Shown here: piece by piece, positions 1 to 6,284 of the stretch
Position numbering within the stretch: position 1 is the first letter of the stretch
Layout of the letters: each line of letters begins with the position of its first letter
Origin: Aestuariivirga sp.
GTDB taxonomy: Bacteria; Pseudomonadota; Alphaproteobacteria; Rhizobiales; Aestuariivirgaceae
DNA: 11,103 bases
Direction of reading: 5' to 3'
Assembly (NCBI GenBank): GCA_020252385.1
Contig: JADCDC010000398.1
Coordinates: forward strand, 1-11,103
Made by a program: the position numbers and the translations under genes
Notes under the pieces: model-generated
Seen by the model: the letters and a program-made list of their open reading frames with translations, nothing else
Told to the model about the DNA's origin: nothing
The model's database searches: none

Positions 1-115
1 CAAGCCGTGGCATGACGAACGTAGAGAAGGCATCGCCCGCCGGCGCTGAACCCGGGGCCTGGTCATCACGGCAAGCTGATTTTCTTTTTGCCGGGACCGG
101 CCTATGAGGGCGGTC
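1..115. other. Upstream region of the ynjB-like gene, no confident gene
   Basis: I see no recognisable protein end or RNA here. An AT-richer patch (about 77-90, with a run of T) lies just before the first gene and could belong to its promoter, but no clean -35/-10 pair can be made out. One forward frame stays open from the window edge to a TGA at 105-107, which would overlap an ATG at 104 as ATGA; its translation and codon use (GTA, TTT, CTT, CTA) do not look like the coding sequence around it. Confidence 0.3.
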
Positions 116-1309
116 ATGATCCGGACCACGACACGCCGCGGCTTCGCAAGCCTCCTCGCCCTCATGCCCGTCCTTGCCCATGCCCGGGCGGCGGAGGGTT
201 GGTCCGCCATCGAGGCGGAGGCCCGCGGCCAGACCGTCTATTTCAACGCCTGGGCTGGCTCGCCGCAGGTCAACGCCTATCTCGCCTGGGCGGGGGAGGA
301 GCTCAAGACGCGCTTCGGCATCACTCTCGTCCATGTGAAGCTCGCCGACACGGCGGAGGCGGTGCGCCGCGTGCGTGACGAGGTGAAGGCGGCGGCACCG
401 GGCAGCGCCGATCTCATCTGGATCAACGGCGAGAACTTCCGCGTGATGAAGCAGGAGCAGCTGCTCTTCGGTCCCTTCACCGAGGACCTGCCGAACTTCG
501 CCCTCGTCGATGTCGAGGGCAAGCCCACCACGCGCATCGACTTCGCCGAAGCGACCGAGGGCCTCGAATCGCCCTGGGGCATGGCGCAGCTCACCTTCTT
601 CGCCGATGGCGCGAGGCTCGCCACACCGCCCATGTCGGTGATGGAGCTTCTCGACCTGGCGAAGAACCAGCCGGGCCGTATCAGCTATCCGGCACCACCC
701 GATTTCCACGGCACCACCTTCCTGAAGCAGGTGCTGGCGGAGACGATGGCGGACCGCGCCCTGCTCCCCGTCAGCATCACGAAGGAGGAATTCCTCACCG
801 CCAGCGCGCCGCTGTTCCAGTTCCTCGACACGCTCCACCCCCATCTCTGGCGCGAGGGCAGGCAATTCCCGCAGTCGCAGGCACAGGTGACGCAGATGGT
901 GGCCGATGGCGAATTGCTGCTGGGCCTCACCTTCAACCCCAATGAGCCCGCGAACCTCGTGGCCACCGGCACGATGCCTGCCAGCACGATTGCCTGGCAG
1001 AACGAAGGAGGCACCATCGGCAACACGCATTTCGTGGCAATCCCCGTCAATGCGCGGGCCAGCGCCGCGGCCCAGGTCACGGCCAACTTCCTGCTCTCTC
1101 CGCAAGCCCAGGCGCGCAAGGCCGACCTCGCGGTGTGGGGTGATCCCACGGTGCTCGATCTTGAGCGGCTGACGCCCGAACAGCGCGCACTGTTCAAGGC
1201 CAATGATGCGCCAGGTGCCGTGAGCCGCCCGGCCCGCACCATCCCGGAGCCCCATGGCAGCTGGGTTCCGCTGATCGAGGCGCAATGGCTGGAACGCTAC
1301 GGCGCGTGA
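116..1309 (+). CDS. ynjB: YnjB-family ABC transporter substrate-binding protein
   Basis: Periplasmic solute-binding component of the YnjBCD ABC transporter; the ligand is not known. The 397-residue protein is close in length and sequence to E. coli YnjB: the segments QTVYFNAWAG, WINGENFRVMK, ESPWGMAQLTF, FPQSQAQ and the C-terminal AVWGDPTVLD and EAQWLERYG all have direct counterparts there. The N-terminus is a signal peptide: TTRRGF, then a hydrophobic stretch, then AHARA with cleavage likely just after it; the twin arginine makes Tat export possible. ATG 116 is chosen because GAGGG (106-110) precedes it; ATG 104, in frame, adds four residues and is a real alternative. The permease gene follows with an overlap, so the two are surely co-expressed. 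Family assignment is firm; ligand and export route are inference. Confidence 0.93.
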   Translation: MIRTTTRRGFASLLALMPVLAHARAAEGWSAIEAEARGQTVYFNAWAGSPQVNAYLAWAGEELKTRFGITLVHVKLADTAEAVRRVRDEVKAAAPGSADLIWINGENFRVMKQEQLLFGPFTEDLPNFALVDVEGKPTTRIDFAEATEGLESPWGMAQLTFFADGARLATPPMSVMELLDLAKNQPGRISYPAPPDFHGTTFLKQVLAETMADRALLPVSITKEEFLTASAPLFQFLDTLHPHLWREGRQFPQSQAQVTQMVADGELLLGLTFNPNEPANLVATGTMPASTIAWQNEGGTIGNTHFVAIPVNARASAAAQVTANFLLSPQAQARKADLAVWGDPTVLDLERLTPEQRALFKANDAPGAVSRPARTIPEPHGSWVPLIEAQWLERYGA

Positions 1310-2913
1310 GGACGCTCGCCGGGGCAGCGCCGCTCTTCATCCTGTGGGCCCTGCCGCTCCTGCTCGCACTCGGCATGCTGGCGCCCGCCCTGGCCGATGG
1401 AGAGGCGTGGGGGCTGCTTCTCGCCCATCCGCAGCTGGTGCCGGGGCTGGCGCTGTCGCTCTTCACCGGCGGGGCCGCGGCCCTGCTGGCGCTGCTCCTC
1501 TCCCTGCTGCTCCTCGCCGGGCTTCATGGCAGCCGTGTCTGGCCGCTGCTCCAGGGGGCGAGTGCGGCAGGCCTGGCGCTGCCGCATCTCGCCTTCGCCA
1601 TCGGTTTCGGCTTCCTCGTCATGCCCTCGGGCCTCCTCGCGCGGCTCATCGTCGGGGGCGATGCGCCGCCAGCCTGGCTCAGCGTGCAGGATCCCTGGGG
1701 CCTCTCCCTCACGCTTGCCCTTGCCATGAAGGAAGTGCCCTTCCTGCTCACCGCCGCCTTCGGCATCCTGGCGCGCGGCGATGCGGCAACACGGCTTGAG
1801 GGCGAGCTTCGCGCCGCGGCCAGCCTCGGGCATGGGCGGGGCTCGGCCTGGCTCCGCGTGCTGCTGCCGCAACTGCTCCACCAGCTGCGCTGGCCACTCC
1901 TCATCGTCTTCGTCTATGGCGCGACGGTCGTGGACATGGCGCTGGTGCTGGGGCCGGCCCAGCCGCCGACCTTCGCTGTGGTGATCTGGCACGCCCTGAA
2001 CGACGCCAGCCCCGAGGCCAACCGCATGGGCCTCGCCGGCACGCTGCTGCTCACACTCGTCCTCGCTTTGGCGCTCGGGCTCGTGGGCCTGCTGGCCGCA
2101 GCACTCAAGCTCCCGCTGCGGCGCCTGCTCTCCGCCGGTCCCTCGCTGCTGGCCGCACCCAGGGCAAGCGCCCGCATCGCCGGCGTTATGCTGCTCGCCG
2201 TCATGGCGGCTTCGCTCCTCCTGCTCCTCGTGCTCTCGCTGGCGCCGCGCTGGCCCTATCCGGCGGTGGTGCCGCCCGCTCTCGATCTTGCCGCGTGGCG
2301 GACGATGGCGGCAGCACCCCAACCCCTGTGGCTCAGCCTCGGGCTCGGGCTTGCCGCCGCAGGGGCGGCCGTGGCGATGGCGGTCCTGTGGTTCGAGACG
2401 CAGCCCCGCACGCGGGACGGCGTGGTCCTGGGCCTTGCCGTTCTCTCGCTCGCCCTGCCGCAGCTCGCGGTGGCGGGCGGGCAGTACCGGCTGTTCCTCG
2501 ACCTTGGGTTTGCGGGAACGCTGGCCGGACTGTTCCTCGCCCATCTCGCACCCGTTGCCTCCTATGTGCTGATCGTGCTCGTGGGCCCCTGGCGCGCCTT
2601 CGATATGCGCTACGTCCAGGCGGCCCGCGCCCTCTCCGCCTCACCGCGAAGGGTGCTCCTCGCTGTGAAGCTGCCGCTCCTCAAGGCGCCGCTCCTCACC
2701 GCCGCAGCGATCGGCTTCGCGGTGTCGGTGGTGCAGTTCGTGCCCGCGCAGCTGGTGGCGGCGGGCCGCTTCGCGACGCTGCCGATGGAGGCGGTGACGC
2801 TGTCCTCGGGCGGCAACCGTCCGCTGATCGCCGCCTTCGCGCTGGCACTCGCACTGCCCCCGCTCCTCGCCTTCCTCGCCGCAGCACGCCTGGGGAGGCC
2901 GCGGTGGCGCTGA
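1285..2913 (+). CDS. ynjC: YnjC-family ABC transporter permease (two fused halves)
   Basis: Inner-membrane channel subunit of the YnjBCD importer. The 542 residues contain many hydrophobic segments, about six per half, so one chain supplies both permease halves, as in E. coli YnjC and the iron-type FbpB permeases. Each half has a recognisable EAA-type loop that docks the ATPase: about residues 173-197 (AAASLGHGRG, then LLPQLL) and about 444-470 (QAARALSASPRR, then VKLPLL). The ATG at 1285 has GAGG four bases upstream and overlaps the ynjB-like gene by 25 bases; an in-frame GTG at 1306 would give a GTGA stop/start overlap and is the other plausible start. The end overlaps the ATPase gene. The product is very rich in Ala and Leu, and the antisense strand therefore carries long spurious open frames. 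Confidence 0.93.
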   Translation: MAGTLRRVRTLAGAAPLFILWALPLLLALGMLAPALADGEAWGLLLAHPQLVPGLALSLFTGGAAALLALLLSLLLLAGLHGSRVWPLLQGASAAGLALPHLAFAIGFGFLVMPSGLLARLIVGGDAPPAWLSVQDPWGLSLTLALAMKEVPFLLTAAFGILARGDAATRLEGELRAAASLGHGRGSAWLRVLLPQLLHQLRWPLLIVFVYGATVVDMALVLGPAQPPTFAVVIWHALNDASPEANRMGLAGTLLLTLVLALALGLVGLLAAALKLPLRRLLSAGPSLLAAPRASARIAGVMLLAVMAASLLLLLVLSLAPRWPYPAVVPPALDLAAWRTMAAAPQPLWLSLGLGLAAAGAAVAMAVLWFETQPRTRDGVVLGLAVLSLALPQLAVAGGQYRLFLDLGFAGTLAGLFLAHLAPVASYVLIVLVGPWRAFDMRYVQAARALSASPRRVLLAVKLPLLKAPLLTAAAIGFAVSVVQFVPAQLVAAGRFATLPMEAVTLSSGGNRPLIAAFALALALPPLLAFLAAARLGRPRWR

Positions 2914-3548
2914 TCCTGACCGACGCCGCGATCACGCTTTCAGGAAAGCCCCTGATCAGGCCCTTCTCGCTCCGCGTGGAGCCGTCCGAGACCGTGACGC
3001 TGATGGGCCCCAGCGGTGCCGGAAAGTCGGCCCTCCTCGCCTTCATCGCCGGCGACCTCGCGAGCCCCTTCGCCGCCAGCGGAACGGTGACGCTCGACGG
3101 CGCAAGCCTCGACGGCCTTCCGCCCGAACGCCGCCGCATCGGCCGGCTCTTCCAGGACGATCTCCTCTTCCCGCATCTGACGGTGATGGAGAACCTGCTG
3201 TTCGGCATGCCGCGGGGCAAGCCCGAGGAGCGCCTCGCCAGGGCCGAAGCCGCACTGGCGGAAGCCGGCCTCGCGGGCTTCGGGCCGCGCCCGCCCCACA
3301 CGCTCTCCGGCGGCCAGCGGGCCCGGGTGTCGCTGCTCAGGGCACTCCTGGCCGAGCCCCGCGCCATGCTGCTCGACGAGCCCTTCGGCAAGCTCGACGC
3401 CCCGCTGCGCCAGGCCATGCGCGATGTCGTGTTCCGCAACATCGCCGCGCGCGGCATCCCCTGCCTGATGGTGACCCATGATGCCGCCGACGTGCCCGAG
3501 AAAGGCCGCGTTCTGCTGCTGAAGGACGGCGAGGTGAGAGATGCTTGA
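2904..3548 (+). CDS. ynjD: YnjD-family ABC transporter ATP-binding protein
   Basis: Cytoplasmic ATPase that powers the YnjBCD importer. The 214-residue protein, near the length of E. coli YnjD, is a complete nucleotide-binding domain: Walker A GPSGAGKS (35-42), Q-loop Gln84 in FQDDLLFP, signature LSGGQ (134-138), Walker B AMLLDE (154-159), D-loop KLDA, and H-loop His192 in VTHD. There is no added regulatory domain. The GTG at 2904 is the likely start because a strong GGGGAGG (2892-2898) lies five bases ahead; the reading frame stays open far upstream, but only as an out-of-frame shadow of the permease gene. The gene overlaps the permease by 10 bases and the next gene by 8, which points to translational coupling in a single mRNA. 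Confidence 0.95.
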   Translation: MALILTDAAITLSGKPLIRPFSLRVEPSETVTLMGPSGAGKSALLAFIAGDLASPFAASGTVTLDGASLDGLPPERRRIGRLFQDDLLFPHLTVMENLLFGMPRGKPEERLARAEAALAEAGLAGFGPRPPHTLSGGQRARVSLLRALLAEPRAMLLDEPFGKLDAPLRQAMRDVVFRNIAARGIPCLMVTHDAADVPEKGRVLLLKDGEVRDA

Positions 3549-4146
3549 CCGTTTCGCCCTGAAGCTCGTGAAGCCCCCGACCGAGTGGGCCGCGGCCCGC
3601 CTCGCGGCCCGGGGCGTGACGGCCGACCAGGCAACGCTCGCGGGCTTCGGCTTCGGCATGGTCGCGGCGATCCTCGTGGCCTTCGGCTTCACGGGACTGG
3701 CGATCCTGCCGCTCCTCCTCAACCGCGCACTCGACGGGGTTGACGGGGCGCTCGCCCGCCTGAACGGCACCAGCGAGCGCGGCGCCTTCCTCGACATCTC
3801 GCTCGACTTCGTCTTCTACGCGGCGATCCCGCTGGCCTTCGCCGCGCAGGCGCCTGACGACAACGCGCTCGCCGCCGCGGCACTGCTTGCCGCCTTCACC
3901 GCCACCGGCACGAGTTTCCTCGCCTTCGCGGTGATCGCGGAGAAGCGCGGCCTCAGGAGCACGGCCTATCCCTCGAAGTCCTTCTACTACCTGGGCGGCC
4001 TCACCGAGGGCACGGAGACCATCGCCTGCTTCCTCGCCATGTGCTGGTGGCCGGAACACTTCGCGGCGATTGCATATGTCTATGCCGCCCTCTGCGCGCT
4101 CACCGCCGCGACGCGGCTCGTGGCGGGCTGGCGCATGTTCGGCTGA
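3541..4146 (+). CDS. ynjF: YnjF-family CDP-alcohol phosphatidyltransferase
   Basis: Predicted integral membrane enzyme that would transfer a phosphatidyl (or other phospho) group from a CDP-alcohol to a hydroxyl acceptor. The 201-residue protein carries the whole family signature DxxDGxxARx(7)GxxxDxxxD at 65-89: Asp65, Asp68, Gly69, Ala72, Arg73, Gly81, Asp85 and Asp89, the residues that bind metal and the CDP moiety. It matches E. coli YnjF well: N-terminal MLDR, LNRALDGVDGALAR, GAFLDISLDF and KSFYYLGGLTEGTET. Several hydrophobic segments surround the motif. It overlaps the ATPase gene by 8 bases with GAGGTG just upstream of ATG. The link to an ABC importer is kept from enterobacteria to this organism, though ynjE is missing here. 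Acceptor alcohol and product lipid are not known. Confidence 0.92.
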   Translation: MLDRFALKLVKPPTEWAAARLAARGVTADQATLAGFGFGMVAAILVAFGFTGLAILPLLLNRALDGVDGALARLNGTSERGAFLDISLDFVFYAAIPLAFAAQAPDDNALAAAALLAAFTATGTSFLAFAVIAEKRGLRSTAYPSKSFYYLGGLTEGTETIACFLAMCWWPEHFAAIAYVYAALCALTAATRLVAGWRMFG

Positions 4147-4175
4147 AGTTTCTTCCGCCCTTCCCAAAAAAACGC

Positions 4176-4204
4176 TTGCATCGACTCACAATAGGAAACA
4201 TATA
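4176..4204 (+). promoter_or_regulatory. Candidate promoter of the decarboxylase leader
   Basis: TTGCAT (4176-4181) and CATATA (4199-4204) are separated by 17 bases, a fair match to the alphaproteobacterial housekeeping consensus. It lies 30 bases after the ynjF-like stop codon in the only clearly AT-richer stretch of the region. Transcription would start near 4211 and give a leader of about 245 bases. No start site is proven. Confidence 0.4.
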
Positions 4205-4219
4205 CGCGTCGCCCAAAGT

Positions 4220-4266
4220 CGCACGTGCAGAAGGATTTCCCCAAGCAACGACGGTGCGGGCTTTTT
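4220..4266 (+). terminator. Possible early attenuator-like hairpin with U-run
   Basis: CGCAC (4220-4224) can pair with GTGCG (4254-4258), and this is followed by GGC and five T (4262-4266). The stem is short and its loop long (29 bases), so it would be a weak intrinsic terminator. Its place at the very start of the leader makes an attenuation role conceivable. It could equally be one arm of a larger fold. Confidence 0.2.
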
Positions 4267-4442
4267 GGTCTCTGCCGGCTCCTCCAAAGGCCGGGGTTAC
4301 TGAGAGGCACCACTATCCTTGCCCCATGTGCGATTGGGACTCCTCCCGATCAAGCCAAGGCGAACGCCAGTACGGGTCACACGTTTCCACGTCTCCAAAG
4401 CGTGGGGCGCGCGTCCTGCCAACGGCACAGGCAACTTGTTTC

Positions 4443-4454
4443 GGGAGATATTCC
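4443..4454 (+). promoter_or_regulatory. Ribosome-binding site of the decarboxylase inside a small hairpin
   Basis: The Shine-Dalgarno GGGAG (4443-4447) is 8 bases before ATG 4456. GGGA (4443-4446) can pair with TTCC (4451-4454) across the loop GATA, using one G-U pair. The 4-pair stem is weak, so it would act only as part of a larger switch. The SD is also complementary to CUCC loops further up the leader. Confidence 0.4.
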
Positions 4455-4455
4455 A

Positions 4456-5592
4456 ATGGCAGCGACCGCCCGCATTCTCGACTTCCTGCGTGACCGACGT
4501 CCCGAAGGCCCCTGCCTCGTGGTCGATCTCGAAGTCGTGGCCGACAACTACCGCGCCTTCACCCGCGCCATGCCGGACACCCGCATCTTCTATGCGGTGA
4601 AGGCCAATCCGGCGCCGGAGATCCTGAAGCTCCTGGCGGACATGGGTTCCTGCTTCGACACGGCCTCCGTGCCGGAGGTCGAGATGGCCCTTGCCGCCGG
4701 TGCCGAGCCCGCGCGCATCTCCTTCGGCAACACCATCAAGAAGGAGCGCGACATCGCGCGTGCCTTCGCGCTGGGTGTGAGGCTCTTCGCCGTCGATTCG
4801 GACGAGGAGGTGGAGAAGGTCGCGCGCGCCGCACCCGGTGCGCAGGTGTTCTGCCGCATCCTCACCGATGGCGAGGGTGCCGAATGGCCCTTGTCGCGCA
4901 AGTTCGGCTGCGAGCCCGCCATGGCGGTGGACGTGCTGATGCGCGCCCATGCCCTGGGGCTTGACGCCTATGGCATCTCCTTCCACGTCGGCTCGCAGCA
5001 GACCAGGCTCGGCGCCTGGGACCAGGCGCTGGCTGAGGCGAAGGCGATCTTCGACGCGATGCAGGCGCGCGGCATCACCTTGAAGATGGTGAACCTCGGC
5101 GGCGGCTTCCCGACGAAGTACCTGAAGCAGGTGCCGGGCACGGGTGCCTATGCCAACGCCATCCACGAGGCACTGACCAAGCACTTCGGCAACGCGATCC
5201 CGGAAACGATCATCGAGCCGGGCCGCGGCATGGTCGGCAATGCGGGTGTGCTGAAGGCGGAGGTCGTGCTGATCTCGAAGAAGCACGCCAACGACAACCA
5301 CCGCTGGGTCTATCTCGACATCGGCAAGTTCGGCGGCCTCGCCGAGACGATGGACGAGGCGATCCGCTACCCGATCGTGACGGCGAAGGACGGCGACGAG
5401 AAGGCGCCTTGCGTGATCGCGGGGCCCACCTGCGACTCGGCCGACGTGCTCTACGAGAAGACCCCGTATGACCTGCCGATCACGCTGTCGGTTGGCGACG
5501 AGGTGCTGATCGAGGCAACCGGCGCCTACACGACGACCTATGCGGCCGTGGCCTTCAACGGCTTCGCGCCGCTCCAGTCCTACGTCATCTAG
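4456..5592 (+). CDS. Fold-III PLP-dependent ornithine/lysine decarboxylase
   Basis: Cytoplasmic decarboxylase that makes putrescine from ornithine (some alphaproteobacterial members also take lysine to cadaverine), the entry step of polyamine synthesis. The 378-residue protein has an alanine-racemase-like barrel followed by a beta-domain. PLP-binding Lys49 sits in FYAVKANP; HVGSQ (177-181), the glycine loop GGG (215-217) and EPGR (254-257) hold the cofactor phosphate; GPTCDSAD (323-330) supplies Cys326 and Asp327 from the partner subunit; Tyr358 lies in ATGAY. It is not related to E. coli SpeF, which has the aspartate-aminotransferase fold. ATG 4456 is preceded by GGGAG (4443-4447) with 8-base spacing; the frame is open further upstream but that part is the leader. 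Substrate preference cannot be read from sequence alone. Confidence 0.95.
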   Translation: MAATARILDFLRDRRPEGPCLVVDLEVVADNYRAFTRAMPDTRIFYAVKANPAPEILKLLADMGSCFDTASVPEVEMALAAGAEPARISFGNTIKKERDIARAFALGVRLFAVDSDEEVEKVARAAPGAQVFCRILTDGEGAEWPLSRKFGCEPAMAVDVLMRAHALGLDAYGISFHVGSQQTRLGAWDQALAEAKAIFDAMQARGITLKMVNLGGGFPTKYLKQVPGTGAYANAIHEALTKHFGNAIPETIIEPGRGMVGNAGVLKAEVVLISKKHANDNHRWVYLDIGKFGGLAETMDEAIRYPIVTAKDGDEKAPCVIAGPTCDSADVLYEKTPYDLPITLSVGDEVLIEATGAYTTTYAAVAFNGFAPLQSYVI

Positions 5593-5640
5593 AGCATGAT
5601 CCGCAAAAGTGGGCCCCACTTTTGCGACAAGATCAGGCTC
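5592..5640. repeat. Rhizobial-type short palindromic repeat after the decarboxylase
   Basis: A palindrome of about 49 bases starts on the last base of the decarboxylase stop codon. The inner arms CGCAAAAGTGGG (5602-5613) and CCCACTTTTGCG (5615-5626) are perfect inverted copies; outer parts GATC (5598-5601) and GATC (5631-5634), and GAGC and GCTC at the ends, also mirror each other. From memory, elements of the pattern GAGCATGATCC...GATCATGCTC are scattered in many copies between genes of Rhizobiales. The hairpin may also protect or end the decarboxylase mRNA, although no U-run follows. Confidence 0.65.
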
Positions 5641-5660
5641 AGGCAAAGGACTGCCTCACA

Positions 5661-5735
5661 CTCCCGTCGCCCCCGGCATGTCGCCGGGGGACCACCTCAC
5701 GCTTTGGTTTCCGGCGCGTACCGCCGGGATGACAG
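5661..5735. repeat. REP-like pair of hairpins upstream of the GNAT gene
   Basis: Two GC-rich hairpins lie side by side: CCCCCGGC (5670-5677) with GCCGGGGG (5683-5690), 8 perfect pairs and a 5-base loop, and CCGGCG (5711-5716) with CGCCGG (5722-5727), 6 pairs and a 5-base loop. The left end (CCGTCGCC) and right end (GGATGACAGG) are roughly inverted to each other. This resembles the dispersed CCGTCAT...ATGACGG elements found between genes in alphaproteobacteria, here degenerate. The GNAT Shine-Dalgarno (AGGAAG) overlaps the right border. Confidence 0.5.
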
Positions 5736-5748
5736 GAAGCTATTCGAC

Positions 5749-6273
5749 ATGACCATGATCCGCACCGAGATCGCCGCCGACACGCCTGCGCGTGAGCGCC
5801 TGCTCGACCGCGCCTTCGGCAGGAAGCGCCACCGCAAGACCTCCGAGCGCCTGCGCGAGGGCCGGCTGCCGTCGGAAGGCCTCGCCTTCACCGCAGTGGA
5901 CGAGAACGGCAAGCTCCTCGGCACCATCCGCCTGTGGGACGTTCTCGCGGGCTCGGCCGGCCATGCGCTGCTGCTGGGGCCCCTTGCGGTTGACTGCAAG
6001 GCGCAGGGCCAGGGAATCGGTGCGGCACTGATGCGCCATGCCATCGCGGAGGCGAGGCTTCGCGGCCACCGGGCCATCATCCTGGTGGGTGATCAGCCCT
6101 ACTACACGCGCTTCGGCTTCACGCCCGGCGCCGTGGCGGATCTGCATCTGCCCGGCCCGGTGGAACGCCGGCGTTTCCTCGGGCTCGAGCTCGAGCCCGG
6201 CGCCCTCGACGGCGCGGAAGGCCTGGTTGCCGGCTGCGGCCGGCTCGAGGCCACTGAACGGCAGGCCGCTTGA
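5749..6273 (+). CDS. GNAT-family N-acetyltransferase, YhbS-like
   Basis: Predicted cytoplasmic acetyltransferase that moves an acetyl group from acetyl-CoA to an amine; the acceptor is not known. The 174-residue protein has a GNAT core: the beta-strand LLLGPLAVD (75-82) followed by the CoA pyrophosphate loop QGQGIG (86-91) and helix, and the YhbS-type motif GDQPYYTRFGF (114-124) near the second half of the fold. ATG 5749 is chosen because AGGAAG (5734-5739) lies nine bases upstream; the frame extends to ATG 5596, but that region is palindromic repeat DNA. An ATG at 5755 is also possible. It follows the decarboxylase by 156 bases on the same strand. From memory, rhizobia often pair these two genes, so an acceptor from polyamine metabolism is an attractive guess and no more. 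Confidence 0.85.
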   Translation: MTMIRTEIAADTPARERLLDRAFGRKRHRKTSERLREGRLPSEGLAFTAVDENGKLLGTIRLWDVLAGSAGHALLLGPLAVDCKAQGQGIGAALMRHAIAEARLRGHRAIILVGDQPYYTRFGFTPGAVADLHLPGPVERRRFLGLELEPGALDGAEGLVAGCGRLEATERQAA

Positions 6274-6284
6274 GCCTGCGCTGA

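Larger units (their letters stand above)
4211..4455 (+). ncRNA. Candidate speF-type structured leader RNA upstream of the decarboxylase
   Basis: Cis-regulatory leader, not protein-coding. A conserved RNA element, the speF motif of Corbino and co-workers (Rfam speF), is known upstream of fold-III ornithine decarboxylase genes in alphaproteobacteria; position and length fit. Visible hairpins are: an arm pairing GGUCUCU (4267-4273) with AGAG and ACC (4303-4311), closed by CCGGC (4275-4279) with GCCGG (4290-4294); GATTGGGA (4332-4339) with TCCCGATC (4344-4351); CCACG (4387-4391) with CGTGG (4401-4405); and GGGA (4443-4446) with TTCC (4451-4454) covering the ribosome-binding site. An outer CCTTG (4317-4321) can pair with CAAGG (4356-4360). 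The first and third hairpins share the loop motif CTCCAAAG. Identity with the published consensus was not tested. Confidence 0.6.

Noticed and set aside
12..107. 31-codon open frame ending in an ATGA overlap with ATG 104
   Set aside because: Codon use is unlike the neighbours, no recognisable sequence, and the AT-rich patch suits a promoter region better.
1297..2544. Long antisense open frame opposite the permease, 415 codons
   Set aside because: High-GC shadow with Gln/Glu/Arg/Gly-rich low-complexity translation and no domain.
2295..2903. N-terminal extension of the ATPase by about 203 residues
   Set aside because: It lies wholly within the permease gene in another frame and is Arg/Pro-rich; a strong ribosome-binding site precedes GTG 2904.
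4225..4455. N-terminal extension of the decarboxylase from GTG 4225
   Set aside because: The family starts near residue 1 of the 4456 product; the upstream part folds as a structured leader and has a good ribosome-binding site just before ATG 4456.
4297..5646. Long antisense open frame opposite the decarboxylase, 449 codons
   Set aside because: Mirror of the codon bias of a confidently identified gene; translation is His/Arg/Val-rich without motifs.
5596..5748. N-terminal extension of the GNAT protein from ATG 5596
   Set aside because: It translates two palindromic repeats; AGGAAG correctly precedes ATG 5749.
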